In this document: positions 17,945 through 29,641 of the stretch, piece by piece | How positions within the stretch are numbered: the stretch's first letter is position 1 | How the letters are laid out: the number at the start of each line of letters is the position of its first letter | Assembly (NCBI RefSeq): GCF_022343685.1 | Contig: NZ_CP092123.1 | Coordinates: forward strand, 434,001 to 498,000 | Reading direction: 5' to 3' | DNA from: Marinobacterium sediminicola | Lineage (GTDB): Bacteria > Pseudomonadota > Gammaproteobacteria > Pseudomonadales > Balneatricaceae | DNA length: 64,000 nucleotides | Position numbers and translations under genes: made by a program | Notes under the pieces: generated by a model | Databases searched by the model: none | The model's input: the letters and a program-made list of their open reading frames with translations, nothing else | What the model was told of the DNA's origin: nothing

Positions 17945-19351
17945 ATGTCAGAGAAGACTCTGAATCTGATCAAAGAAAGTGGCGCAAAGTGGATTGATAT
18001 GCGCTTTACCGACTTCAAAGGCAAGGAACAGCACGTCACCATCCCGGTCTCTGACATGGGTGATGACTTCTTTGAAGAAGGCAAAATGTTCGACGGTTCC
18101 TCCATCGCTGGCTGGAAAGGCATTCAGGAATCCGACATGATCCTGCGCCCGGACGACAGCGCTTCCGTACTGGATCCCTTCGCTGAAGATGCAACCGTTA
18201 TCGTACGCTGCGACATCATTGAGCCGGCCACTGGCCAGGGCTACGAGCGTGACCCGCGCTCCGTTGCCAAGCGCGCCGAAGAGTACCTGAAGTCTACCGG
18301 TATCGCTGATTCCGCCATGTTGGGCCCGGAACCTGAATTCTTCGTATTTGATGGTGTTGAGTGGCACGCCGACATCAGCGGCTGCGGCTACAGCATTCAG
18401 TCTGAAGAAGCTGCCTGGGCGTCCAACCACAAGATCGAAGGTGGTAACACCGGTCACCGTCCGCGCGTAAAAGGCGGTTACTTCCCGGTTCCGCCGATCG
18501 ACTCCCTGCACGACCTGCGTGCAGCCATGTGTGATGCCATGGAGTCCATGGGCCTGACTATCGAAGTACACCACCACGAAGTGGCGACTGCTGGTCAGTG
18601 TGAAATCGGCGTTCGCGGTAACACCCTGGTAGCCAAGGCTGACGAAGTTCAGATCCTGAAGTACTGCGTACACAACGTTGCGCACGCATACGGCAAGACT
18701 GCGACCTTCATGCCCAAGCCGCTGGTCGGTGATAACGGTTCCGGCATGCACGTTCACCTGTCCATGTCCAAGGACGGTGCCAACATCTTCGCGGGTGACG
18801 GCTACGGCGGTCTGAGCGAAACCGCTCTGTACTACATCGGTGGTATCGTTAAGCACGCCAAGGCGCTGAACGCTATCTGCAACCCGTCTACCAACTCTTA
18901 CAAGCGTCTGGTACCGGGCTTCGAAGCGCCTGTTATGCTGGCTTACTCTGCCCGTAACCGTTCTGCTTCTCTGCGTATTCCGTACACCACCAGCCCGAAA
19001 GCACGTCGTGTTGAAGCGCGCTTCCCGGATCCGGCTGCCAACCCGTACCTGTGCTTCGCAGCGCTGCTGATGGCCGGTCTGGACGGTATCCAGAACAAGA
19101 TCCACCCGGGCGACCCGGCTGACAAGGATCTGTACGACCTGCCGGCTGAAGAAGCCAAAGAGATCCCGACTGTTGTCAGCTCTCTGACCGAAGCACTGGA
19201 TGCTCTGGAACAGGATCGCGAGTTCCTGACCCGCGGTGGCGTATTCACCGACGACATGCTGGACGCTTACATCAAGCTGAAGCGTGAGGAAGTGGCCAAG
19301 GTCAACATGACCACTCACCCGGTTGAATTCGACCTGTACTACTCTGTTTAA
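17945..19351 (+). CDS. glnA: Glutamine synthetase, type I
   Basis: GlnA makes glutamine from glutamate, ammonia and ATP, and is the main entry of ammonia under nitrogen limitation. It forms dodecamers. The 468-residue protein has the DGSSIAGW and [11 protein letters not shown] active-site regions. Tyr397 within [10 protein letters not shown] is the adenylylation site used by GlnE, so activity should be controlled by the GlnD/PII/GlnE cascade; the end of glnD lies at the right edge of this window. The ATG at 17945 is the usual start; an in-frame ATG 14 codons earlier is not conserved in the family. It is transcribed from a sigma-54 promoter with NtrC enhancers and ends in its own terminator. 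Confidence 0.98.
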   Translation: MSEKTLNLIKESGAKWIDMRFTDFKGKEQHVTIPVSDMGDDFFEEGKMFDGSSIAGWKGIQESDMILRPDDSASVLDPFAEDATVIVRCDIIEPATGQGYERDPRSVAKRAEEYLKSTGIADSAMLGPEPEFFVFDGVEWHADISGCGYSIQSEEAAWASNHKIEGGNTGHRPRVKGGYFPVPPIDSLHDLRAAMCDAMESMGLTIEVHHHEVATAGQCEIGVRGNTLVAKADEVQILKYCVHNVAHAYGKTATFMPKPLVGDNGSGMHVHLSMSKDGANIFAGDGYGGLSETALYYIGGIVKHAKALNAICNPSTNSYKRLVPGFEAPVMLAYSARNRSASLRIPYTTSPKARRVEARFPDPAANPYLCFAALLMAGLDGIQNKIHPGDPADKDLYDLPAEEAKEIPTVVSSLTEALDALEQDREFLTRGGVFTDDMLDAYIKLKREEVAKVNMTTHPVEFDLYYSV

Positions 19352-19372
19352 TCACGAGTAGCGCATATCTAG

Positions 19373-19400
19373 AAAAGGCTTCCCCCGGGAAGCCTTTTTT
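19373..19400 (+). terminator. Intrinsic terminator after glnA
   Basis: AAAAGGCTTCCC and GGGAAGCCTTTTTT pair around a two-base CC turn and end in six T, 21 bases after the glnA stop. glnL therefore depends mainly on its own promoter. Confidence 0.92.
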
Positions 19401-19469
19401 ATTTCCGACGTTCATCGGTCAATGATGTGGGTGCGCCTTTCTGGTGCAAAGAAGTGCATGAAGATTATT

Positions 19470-19486
19470 TGCACTATTATGGTGCA
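19470..19486 (+). promoter_or_regulatory. NtrC binding site upstream of glnL
   Basis: TGCACTATTATGGTGCA is a perfect NtrC dyad. It lies 73 bases upstream of the sigma-54-like element at 19559 and may act as an enhancer for glnLG or as an autoregulatory site. Confidence 0.85.
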
Positions 19487-19558
19487 TTGGGCGTTGGGGC
19501 ATTTTGCTGTAAGGCCAGAACATTACCGCGTTTTGGCGGCCTGAACTTAAAACGGAAT

Positions 19559-19575
19559 TGGCGCTTTTCTTGCTT
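19559..19575 (+). promoter_or_regulatory. Sigma-54-like promoter of glnLG
   Basis: TGGCGC-TTTTC-TTGCTT keeps the invariant GG and GC dinucleotides with ten bases between them. The glnL ATG is 33 bases downstream. It is weaker than the glnA promoter at -24 (TGGCGC and not TGGCAC). Confidence 0.7.
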
Positions 19576-19607
19576 AATAAAATAACAGATCAGCACGACG
19601 AGAGCTT

Positions 19608-20681
19608 ATGCCACATTCACAGTCGCACAAACAAATACTGGATAACCTGACCGGGGCGGTTCTCGTGCTGGATGATCAACTGTGTATCCAGTACATGAAT
19701 CCGGCCGCCGAGATGTTGCTGGAAGCGACAGCACGTCGGTTGAAGAATCGCCCCATCGAGGAATGGCTTTCATCCAGCGAAGATGAGCTGGCCGTGCTGC
19801 GTCAGTCGCTGGCCAGTGGTCACCCTTACAGCAAGCGTGAGGCGCGGCTGGTCACTCAGACTGGTCAGGAACTGACGGTTGATTACAGCGTTAATCCGAT
19901 ACCGGAAGCCGGTATTCTGCTGGAGATCCAGGCGCGTGATCGTCTGATCCGAATCGAACGTGAAGAAGAGTTGCTGACCCGCCATGCCAGTGCTCGGGTA
20001 CTGGTGCGCGGATTGGCGCATGAAATCAAGAATCCCCTCGGGGGGATTCGCGGCGCTGCCCAGTTGCTGGACCGGGAGCTCGACCGCGAAGAATTGCATG
20101 AGTATACCCGCATCATCATCGACGAGGCCGATCGTTTGCGGCATCTGGTTGATCGGTTGCTGGGTCCGCACAAGCTGCCGGTGATCGAGGTCGTCAACAT
20201 TCATGCGATCCTGGAGCATGTGTGCAGTCTGGTAACGGCGGAGGTCGGTGGAAGAATCAAAATCGTGCGTGATTACGATCCCAGCATTCCTGAGTTTCAG
20301 GGCGCACGCGGTCAACTGATTCAGGCAGTACTGAATATTATCCGTAACGCCATGCAGGCGCTGGAAGAGGCGCAAACACCGGAACCGGTCATTACGCTGA
20401 GAACCCGTGCGCTGCGGCAGATTACGCTGGGTGCCGAACGCCATCGGCTGGTGTGTGCACTGGAGATCATCGACAACGGTCCCGGTATCCCTGCCGAGCT
20501 GGCCGATACATTGTTCTATCCGATGGTCAGCAGTCGCGCCCAGGGATCGGGGTTGGGGCTTTCAATCGCCCAGTCCATCATGAATCAGCACAAGGGGTTG
20601 ATCGAGTTCACCTCGGAACCTGGCTGTACCCGTTTCAACCTGTTTATACCTCTGGAGCTAAGCCATGACGCAAGCCGCTAA
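19608..20681 (+). CDS. glnL: Nitrogen regulation sensor kinase NtrB
   Basis: NtrB phosphorylates NtrC when nitrogen is low, and acts as a phosphatase when PII is bound. There is no membrane segment, so it is cytoplasmic. An N-terminal PAS domain (about 10-110) precedes the H-box LVRGLAHEIKNPLGG with His138, then the ATPase domain with N, G1 (DNGPGIP) and G2 (GSGLGLSIAQSI) boxes. The last 17 bases overlap glnG. At 357 residues the length is typical. Confidence 0.97.
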   Translation: MPHSQSHKQILDNLTGAVLVLDDQLCIQYMNPAAEMLLEATARRLKNRPIEEWLSSSEDELAVLRQSLASGHPYSKREARLVTQTGQELTVDYSVNPIPEAGILLEIQARDRLIRIEREEELLTRHASARVLVRGLAHEIKNPLGGIRGAAQLLDRELDREELHEYTRIIIDEADRLRHLVDRLLGPHKLPVIEVVNIHAILEHVCSLVTAEVGGRIKIVRDYDPSIPEFQGARGQLIQAVLNIIRNAMQALEEAQTPEPVITLRTRALRQITLGAERHRLVCALEIIDNGPGIPAELADTLFYPMVSSRAQGSGLGLSIAQSIMNQHKGLIEFTSEPGCTRFNLFIPLELSHDASR

Positions 20682-22104
20682 TGTCTGGATCGTGGACGAT
20701 GATCGTTCCATCCGCTGGGTGTTGGACAAGGCGCTGTCCTCGGCCGGCCTGACGACCGAAACCTTCGATTCCGCTGCAGCAATGCTGGAGCGGCTGGATC
20801 AAAAAGTCCCTGATGCCGTGCTCAGTGATGTGCGTATGCCGGGTATGGACGGGCTCAAGTTGCTGGAACACCTGCACGACGATCATCCCGAATTGCCGGT
20901 GATCATCATGACAGCTCACTCGGATCTGGACAGTGCGGTTGCGTCCTATCAGGGCGGTGCCTTTGAATATCTGCCCAAACCATTCGATGTGGATGAAGCG
21001 CTGGCTCTGGTACAGCGAGCGGTCGCTCATGCCCGTGAGCAGCGTGCGGCGCAGACTGAAGAAATACTGCCCGAACGTGCCACCGAGATTATCGGTGAAG
21101 CTCCGGCCATGCAGGAAGTGTTCCGTGCCATTGGTCGTCTTGCCCATTCAAACATCACCGTACTGATCAATGGTGAATCAGGCACAGGTAAGGAGCTGGT
21201 TGCCCACGCTCTGCATCGACACAGTCCACGGGCCAGCAAGCCCTTCATTCCATTGAATATGGCTGCAATTCCCAAGGATCTGATCGAGTCTGAGCTGTTC
21301 GGACATGAGAAAGGTGCCTTTACCGGTGCAGCCGCCAGCCGCCGAGGCCGCTTTGAACAGGCAGACGGTGGGACCCTGTTTCTGGACGAGATCGGTGACA
21401 TGCCTGCCGATACTCAGACCCGTCTCTTGCGTGTACTGGCTGATGGTGAGTTCTATCGGGTTGGCGGCCACACCCCGGTTCGGGTCGATGTGCGCATTAT
21501 CGCGGCCACACATCAGAACCTGGAGCAGCTGGTCAAGGAAGGTCGCTTTCGAGAGGACCTTTTCCATCGCCTCAACGTGATTCGGATTCATATTCCGCGT
21601 CTGGCCGAGCGGCGCGAGGATATTCCGCGACTGGCGCGGCATTTTCTGGCCAGCTCGGCGGAGGAACTGGCAGTAGAGCCCAAGGTACTCAAACCGGAAA
21701 CGGCTGCGTTCATGTGCGATTTGCCCTGGCCGGGTAACGTGCGTCAGCTGGAGAATACCTGTCGCTGGATCACGGTAATGGCGTCGGGTCGCGAAGTACT
21801 GGTTTCAGATCTGCCGCCCGAGCTCTTGTCGCAGCAACAGGAAGTCCCCATCGTGTCCGGCAGCTGGCAGGAAGGTCTGCGTGTTTGGGCAGAGCAGCAG
21901 CTGAGCTATGGTGCCGAGGGCATACTGCAGGAAGCCGTTCCGGCATTTGAGCGGGTGATGATCATGACGGCGCTAAAGGCGACCGCGGGGCGCCGCCGAG
22001 ATGCGGCTCGGTTATTGGGCTGGGGGCGTAACACGCTTACGCGCAAGATCAAGGAACTGCACCTGGACGACCATGACCTCGGGGATGACGAGGGTGACGA
22101 CTGA
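20665..22104 (+). CDS. glnG: Nitrogen regulation response regulator NtrC
   Basis: NtrC is an enhancer-binding protein that activates sigma-54 RNA polymerase at nitrogen genes. The receiver domain has the acidic pocket D11-D13 and phosphoacceptor Asp55 in VLSDVRMPGMDG. The AAA+ domain has GESGTGKELVA (Walker A) and GAFTGA (sigma-54 contact loop). The C-terminus is a Fis-type helix-turn-helix (RRRDAARLLGWGRNTLTRKIKEL). At 479 residues it is full length. The likely targets are visible in this window, at glnA and glnL. Confidence 0.98.
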   Translation: MTQAANVWIVDDDRSIRWVLDKALSSAGLTTETFDSAAAMLERLDQKVPDAVLSDVRMPGMDGLKLLEHLHDDHPELPVIIMTAHSDLDSAVASYQGGAFEYLPKPFDVDEALALVQRAVAHAREQRAAQTEEILPERATEIIGEAPAMQEVFRAIGRLAHSNITVLINGESGTGKELVAHALHRHSPRASKPFIPLNMAAIPKDLIESELFGHEKGAFTGAAASRRGRFEQADGGTLFLDEIGDMPADTQTRLLRVLADGEFYRVGGHTPVRVDVRIIAATHQNLEQLVKEGRFREDLFHRLNVIRIHIPRLAERREDIPRLARHFLASSAEELAVEPKVLKPETAAFMCDLPWPGNVRQLENTCRWITVMASGREVLVSDLPPELLSQQQEVPIVSGSWQEGLRVWAEQQLSYGAEGILQEAVPAFERVMIMTALKATAGRRRDAARLLGWGRNTLTRKIKELHLDDHDLGDDEGDD

Positions 22105-22147
22105 TATTCAGCCGGTATAATAGCGGGCCGATCAAAGGAGGCTCCCT

Positions 22148-22606
22148 ATGCTGGATCTGGTGCTCTATCAGCCCGAAATACCGCCCAATACCGGTAATAT
22201 CATCCGCCTGTGTGCCAATACAGGTTTTCGACTGCATCTGATTGAGCCGCTGGCATTTGAACTGGATGACAAACGCCTGCGTCGTGCGGGTCTGGATTAC
22301 CACGAATGGGCGCGGGTGCAGGTGCATGCGGATCTGGACAGCTGTCTGGACAAGCTGAAACCGAAGCGGGTCTGGGCACTGACTACCAAGGCTTCCCGGT
22401 GTTACAGCCGGGTCGAGTTTGCAGCAGGCGACATGTTGCTGTTTGGGCCTGAAACCCGTGGCCTGCCGGCCGAAGTGCGGGAGCGGTTTGAGGGGCTTCG
22501 CCTGCCGATGCTGCCAGACAGTCGCAGCCTGAATCTGTCCAATGCCTGTGCCATCGTGGTGTACGAAGCCTGGCGACAGCTGGACTTTGCCGGGGCCGTG
22601 CTATAG
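22148..22606 (+). CDS. trmL: tRNA (cytidine(34)-2'-O)-methyltransferase TrmL
   Basis: TrmL methylates the 2'-O of the wobble nucleotide in tRNA-Leu isoacceptors. It is a small SPOUT protein (152 residues) with the knot motifs [24 protein letters not shown] and [23 protein letters not shown] strong AAAGGAGG precedes the ATG. Located directly after glnG in its own probable unit, with the following small gene touching its stop. Confidence 0.96.
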   Translation: MLDLVLYQPEIPPNTGNIIRLCANTGFRLHLIEPLAFELDDKRLRRAGLDYHEWARVQVHADLDSCLDKLKPKRVWALTTKASRCYSRVEFAAGDMLLFGPETRGLPAEVRERFEGLRLPMLPDSRSLNLSNACAIVVYEAWRQLDFAGAVL

Positions 22607-22641
22607 TGATCGACCAAGCTGCAACCAGGAAGCCCGGGCTG

Positions 22642-22971
22642 ATGCAACATGTGCTGATCCTTACGCGTCTTACACCTCAAGCCACACATTTGGGGCGTGT
22701 GGATGAATTGATCGGAGTGACCTCCGATGGCCGTAGTCTGCTGATCCGCAGTGAGCCGGCTCAGCGAGTCAACGTGGCCCAGTTACAACATCAGATAACC
22801 CCGCTGATTCTGTTGTGCGATCAGTTGCAAAACACCCCCTTTGCCGATCTGGAAATCCCCTCAAGAGCACTGGTCAGCATCATTCCGCTGCCCGCCGATG
22901 AAGTCGGGGCGCTGCTGCGCGAGGGCAAGGAAGCGTTGCTGCTCGAAGAGATCCGCGCTCAGTTGGGCTGA
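22642..22971 (+). CDS. Conserved-looking small protein of unknown function
   Basis: I do not recognise this 109-residue protein. It has no signal peptide, membrane segment or cysteine motif, and its composition (alternating Leu/Ile beta-like stretches such as SLLIRSEPAQRVNVAQL) is that of a folded cytoplasmic protein. The ATG at 22642 has AGGAAG nine bases upstream; a GTG at 22606 overlapping the trmL stop would add 12 residues but has no ribosome binding site. Its stop is convergent with, and overlaps by 13 bases, the cytochrome gene on the other strand. Confidence 0.6.
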   Translation: MQHVLILTRLTPQATHLGRVDELIGVTSDGRSLLIRSEPAQRVNVAQLQHQITPLILLCDQLQNTPFADLEIPSRALVSIIPLPADEVGALLREGKEALLLEEIRAQLG

Positions 22972-23306
22972 ATCGGGCGGCGATAGCGCTGCTGCAGGAT
23001 GAAGCGTGCCACGGCGTCGGCCTGTTCATGACTTAATTGTGTAAACACGGGCATGGCCTCATGGCCCTGTGGATAACCATGCTTGATCATCAGTACCACT
23101 TCGTGCTGTTTAAGTGACGATGCTGTCAGTGGCAGCTGCTCCAGAAAAGGCCCCAGTCCTTTAACTTCGTGACAGTTGCGGCAGTAATAGCTGTAGAGCT
23201 CATCCCCTTTTTTCAACTGCTGCGGAGAGGGGTCACTACAGCCGCTCAGTATCAGGCCGGTGAGGGGCAAGAGCAGCAAGCGGATAAGTCCAGGCGTGCG
23301 ATTCAT
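22959..23306 (-). CDS. Lipoprotein c-type cytochrome (single haem)
   Basis: A 115-residue precursor whose first 22 residues form a lipoprotein signal peptide with lipobox LILSGC (Cys22). The haem-binding motif CRNCH follows shortly after, and Met in EAMPVFTQLS is the likely sixth ligand. It should sit in the periplasm, tethered to a membrane, as an electron carrier. The ATG at 23306 fits the signal peptide; the frame extends further upstream into the end of holA but that part is not signal-like. The redox partner is not evident from the neighbours. Confidence 0.85.
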   Translation of the reverse strand: MNRTPGLIRLLLLPLTGLILSGCSDPSPQQLKKGDELYSYYCRNCHEVKGLGPFLEQLPLTASSLKQHEVVLMIKHGYPQGHEAMPVFTQLSHEQADAVARFILQQRYRRPIQPN

Positions 23307-23320
23307 GGAGAGTAAATCCT

Positions 23321-24358
23321 TCAGTGAATCGGATTGGGCTGGTTCAGATGACAGCCCGAGAGTTCCAGTGTCAGGGTGGACAACAGAAGCCAGGGATCTG
23401 CCTTGAGCTGTCCTTTGATCGCCTGGTCGATATCGTGGCAAAGTATCAGCAGGCCTTCCAATTGATGTGCGGAAAGTTTCTGACTTGCCTTGCGCACCAG
23501 AGCCTTGCGTTTGCCCCAGATCTTTTCACGCTGGCACAGGCTGTCATAGGCCAATCCATTGGCAAGCCCGCGCTGCACGTTGAGCAATGTGCGGATCTCG
23601 CGACTGATCCCCCAGAGCACCAGAGTGGCTTCAACGCCTTCCTGGCGCAATACCAGCAGAATTTTCTGGCATCGGGCCGGGTCATGTTGCAGCAGGGCAT
23701 CGCTGAGGGCGAAAATATCGAAACGTGAGCTGTCGGCAACGGCCTCGATGACCTGCTCCACATCAATCTTCTGGTTGGGATAGAGCAGGCTGAGCTTGTC
23801 CATTTCCTGCTGGGCCGCCAGCAGGTTACCTTCAATTCTGCTTCCCAGCAGCTGCACGGCATCCGAGGTCAGTTCCAGTCCAAGGCTGCGGGCGCGCTGC
23901 ATCAGCCAGCCCGGTAACTGGTCGGCTTCGATCGGCCAGATCTCGACGACCAGTCCGGTCTTCTCCACTTGCTTGAACCAGGCGCTTTTTTTGGCGCCGG
24001 CGTCCAGCCGATCGGCCATGATCAGCAATGCATTGTCGGGAGCCGGGTTGTCGAGATAGCGCTGCAACAGACCGCTGGCCTTCTTGTCCAGTTTCTGGTT
24101 GCCCAGACGCAGTTCAATGATCTTGCGCTCGGCGAACAGCGAGAGTGCATTGGCGCTTTCGAGCAGGCTTTCCCAGGCAAAACCGGCGTCGACGTGCATC
24201 ACTTCGCGCTCGGTAAACTCGGCGGCGCGCAGAGATCGACGAATATTGTCACAGCTTTCGGCGTGTTGCAGAGGCTCGTCGCCGGTCACCATATAGACCG
24301 GCAACGGTGCCTTGAGTCGCTCTAGCTGATTGACCAGCTGGTCAGGCCTGGTTTTCAT
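23321..24358 (-). CDS. holA: DNA polymerase III delta subunit
   Basis: HolA is the wrench of the clamp loader that opens the beta sliding clamp. The 345-residue protein starts with the family pattern LERLKAPLPVYMVTGDEPLQ and keeps the AAA+-like fold without a functional Walker A, followed by the collar domain ending with DPWLLLSTLTLEL. It follows lptE and leuS in the common leuS-lptE-holA order, with short gaps of 10 and 12 bases. Confidence 0.96.
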   Translation of the reverse strand: MKTRPDQLVNQLERLKAPLPVYMVTGDEPLQHAESCDNIRRSLRAAEFTEREVMHVDAGFAWESLLESANALSLFAERKIIELRLGNQKLDKKASGLLQRYLDNPAPDNALLIMADRLDAGAKKSAWFKQVEKTGLVVEIWPIEADQLPGWLMQRARSLGLELTSDAVQLLGSRIEGNLLAAQQEMDKLSLLYPNQKIDVEQVIEAVADSSRFDIFALSDALLQHDPARCQKILLVLRQEGVEATLVLWGISREIRTLLNVQRGLANGLAYDSLCQREKIWGKRKALVRKASQKLSAHQLEGLLILCHDIDQAIKGQLKADPWLLLSTLTLELSGCHLNQPNPIH

Positions 24359-24368
24359 GCGCTTGGCT

Positions 24369-24872
24369 TCAGGATCCGGGCTTGATGCTCAGGTACTGAC
24401 GCACGATCTGTTGCGCCATGTCCTGCTGCATCTGGTGGCGGATCAGGTTCTCATGAGAAGCGCTGGCGGTGATGTTGCTGGCCTCGTTGCTGTAGACGCG
24501 CTCAATCGTAATTGTACGCTCCGGCATCAACGCCAGGTTGTCACGCTGACGGTCGATGACGCGAAAGCTGACTTCAGAGCGCAGTTCATACTCGGAAGCA
24601 TCGGCATCACCGGTCAGAGTGGCTGTGCGTCGGTTATGACGCTCCTGCAGCACCTCGAGCTGGTAACGGGCTGAGGTGCTGATGTCGATACCGTTGATCT
24701 CCAGTGCGCGGCGCAGTTCGGGTTCGATCTGGCTGGGTTGGCTGGCAGTCACCAGCGCCACCTGACGCAGTGCTTCGGGTACATCGTAGAGTCCCCGCAA
24801 CTTGAACCCGCAAGCACTGAGCATCACGCTCATCAGGAGGGCAAACAGCGGCAGTGTCAGGTGTTTGCGCAT
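24369..24872 (-). CDS. lptE: LPS-assembly lipoprotein LptE
   Basis: LptE is the outer-membrane lipoprotein that plugs the LptD barrel and delivers lipopolysaccharide to the cell surface. The signal peptide ends in lipobox LSACGFKLRG (Cys21), and GFKLRG directly after the cysteine is characteristic. The rest (167 residues in all) fits the RlpB/LptE alpha-beta domain, including a region with SEVSFRVIDRQRDNLALMPERTITIERVY. It lies between leuS and holA. Confidence 0.95.
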   Translation of the reverse strand: MRKHLTLPLFALLMSVMLSACGFKLRGLYDVPEALRQVALVTASQPSQIEPELRRALEINGIDISTSARYQLEVLQERHNRRTATLTGDADASEYELRSEVSFRVIDRQRDNLALMPERTITIERVYSNEASNITASASHENLIRHQMQQDMAQQIVRQYLSIKPGS

Positions 24873-24884
24873 GGCGGTTTCTCC

Positions 24885-27722
<2,838 letters not shown>

Positions 27723-27727
27723 TCAGA

Positions 27728-29515
27728 GTGAATACTACGTTTTTTGATCTGTTGTGGCAGCTGAAGCAGGAGCTCGAACTGAAAGGATTAGAAACGATTG
27801 ATATGCCGGCCTTTATTGAGGATCTGGAATATCGTCGTCGTGTCCTCAAACAGGTGGACCTGAAAGCCTTGAATCCGGCTTATCAGCAAATCTTGCCTGA
27901 GCTGCTCGACAGGCGCACTCTGGATATCACCCGTCAGGTGCGGACCCTTCCCCCGGTTACCAAGCCACGTCCTGGTGGGCCAGTGCATACTGTGGAAAGT
28001 GGTCGTAAGGCGCCGGGTTTTCTGACCGGGCTTTTCATTGTGCTGTTTCTGTTGGTTGGTGTGGCGGCACTGGTCGAGTTGACCGGCAACCAGATTGCCT
28101 CCGATCTTATCAGTACTGCAGGATTGAAGGGGCGGCAGGCTGATGTTGATGTAGCATCGCCGGCAGTCGCCTCAGCAGTGCAGACCTCTCCAACACAGGC
28201 TATCAAACCGCATGCCTCCACGGAAACCCTGTTTCGGATACATGGTTCCAATACCATTGGCGAAACGCTGGCGCCTGAACTGTTGAAGGCGTTCTGGCAA
28301 CAGCAGGGGGCACAGGATATCCGAATACATCAGGGAACCGTTGAGGTTGAACGGGATATCCTGTTCTCGCTGCCGGGCAAGTCAGCCTTGCAGCGGGTCG
28401 AACTCAAGGCACATGGCTCCAGCACGGGTTTCAAAGGACTGTTAAACCGTGAGACAGATCTGGCCATGGCTTCGCGCCGAATCAAGGATCAGGAAAAGAC
28501 CCGTCTGGCACCCCTCTATGGCGACCTGAGCAGCGTCCGCACCGAGCACGTGGTGGGTATGGATGGGTTGGCGATCATTGTTCATCCGCGTAACCCTATC
28601 AGCAGTCTGAGCACGGCTCAGCTGGCGAGGCTGTTTTCCGGTGAGATTGTTAACTGGAAGCAACTGGGTGGGCCGGATGAGCCGGTGAGAATATACAGCC
28701 GTGATGAAAACTCCGGAACCTGGGACTCGTTCAAGAGCATGGTGCTGAAGAAGCACGGCGTAAAGCTGGCAGCCACCGCCCGTCGCTTCGAATCGAGCAT
28801 GGAACTCTCCGACCGGGTCAGTCAGGAGCCGGGCGCTATCGGCTTTATCGGCTTGCCCTACGTGCTCAGGGCAAAGGCCTTGGCGGTGGCGGACGAAGAG
28901 GGGGCTCTGCCGGTCTTTCCGACGACCTTTACCGTGTCGACTGAAGATTACCCCCTGACTCGACGTCTCTACATGTATGAGCCGATGACTCTGTCGCTGA
29001 ACAGCCCGGCGCACCAGTTCATGCGTTTCGTAACCTCGGAAGAAGGGCAGGACATTGTCCGCAAGAGCGGCTTTATTTCCCAGAATATCCAGCGGATTCA
29101 GCCGGTACTGAGTAACGAACTGCCGCAGGAATATCTGGCTCTGACCCGTGGTGGCAGCCGCCTGTCGCTGAACTTCCGCTTCAATAGCGGCACCTTCGAG
29201 CTGGACAACAAGGCGCAGAGAGATCTGGAGCGAGTGATCCGATTCTTTGAGAAGAATCCGGGGCAGCGCGTGTTTTTGATCGGCTTCTCCGACAGCACCG
29301 GGGATCCTGAGCACAACCGCAGCCTTTCGCTGCAGCGTGCCCAGATTGTCCGCGACCAGTTGTTGGCGAGGGGGATCAACGTGGCTGACGTGCAGGGCTT
29401 GGGGGCGTTGGCCCCGGTTGCTTCCAATGCTACGGCCACCGGCCGCGAGCGCAACCGTCGAGTTGAAGTGTGGGTACGCGATACCACGGCAGTGAATGCG
29501 ACTTTGGTTCGTTGA
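27728..29515 (+). CDS. PstS-like substrate-binding protein fused to OmpA peptidoglycan-binding domain, with N-terminal cytoplasmic segment
   Basis: The 595-residue protein has four parts. Residues 1-97 are charged and probably cytoplasmic (no family recognised). Residues 98-117 form one membrane helix. Residues ~165-470 are a PstS/periplasmic phosphate-binding-like domain (HGSNTIGETLAPELL ... RDENSGTWDSFKSMVLKKHG ... GAIGFIGLPYV). The last ~110 residues are an OmpA C-terminal domain (LNFRFNSGTFELDNKAQRDLE ... RERNRRVEVWV) for binding peptidoglycan. I start at GTG 27728 because GGGAAGAG lies just upstream; further in-frame starts at 27674 lack this. There are no pst transporter genes beside it, so a role in signalling or wall-anchored ligand sensing is as likely as transport. 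Confidence 0.85.
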   Translation: MNTTFFDLLWQLKQELELKGLETIDMPAFIEDLEYRRRVLKQVDLKALNPAYQQILPELLDRRTLDITRQVRTLPPVTKPRPGGPVHTVESGRKAPGFLTGLFIVLFLLVGVAALVELTGNQIASDLISTAGLKGRQADVDVASPAVASAVQTSPTQAIKPHASTETLFRIHGSNTIGETLAPELLKAFWQQQGAQDIRIHQGTVEVERDILFSLPGKSALQRVELKAHGSSTGFKGLLNRETDLAMASRRIKDQEKTRLAPLYGDLSSVRTEHVVGMDGLAIIVHPRNPISSLSTAQLARLFSGEIVNWKQLGGPDEPVRIYSRDENSGTWDSFKSMVLKKHGVKLAATARRFESSMELSDRVSQEPGAIGFIGLPYVLRAKALAVADEEGALPVFPTTFTVSTEDYPLTRRLYMYEPMTLSLNSPAHQFMRFVTSEEGQDIVRKSGFISQNIQRIQPVLSNELPQEYLALTRGGSRLSLNFRFNSGTFELDNKAQRDLERVIRFFEKNPGQRVFLIGFSDSTGDPEHNRSLSLQRAQIVRDQLLARGINVADVQGLGALAPVASNATATGRERNRRVEVWVRDTTAVNATLVR

Positions 29516-29530
29516 TCACCCTCCCCGCAA

Positions 29531-29562
29531 GGGCACAGGTCTGCCAGTGTTGACCTGTGCCC
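29531..29562 (+). terminator. Hairpin after the PstS-OmpA gene
   Basis: GGGCACAGGTC and GACCTGTGCCC pair perfectly around a ten-base loop, 15 bases after the stop. The tail (CTTCAGTC) lacks a good T run, so termination may be weak or the hairpin may only protect the transcript end. Confidence 0.5.
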
Positions 29563-29641
29563 CTTCAGTCACTTGAAATCGGCTATATACTGAAGCAAAC
29601 CCTGGCCGCATTTTGCGGTCGAGGAAGTCCAGGAGTCGCCG

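Noticed and set aside
17948-19318. 456-codon open frame antisense to glnA
   Set aside because: glnA is unambiguous, and the antisense product has no recognisable domain or ribosome binding site.
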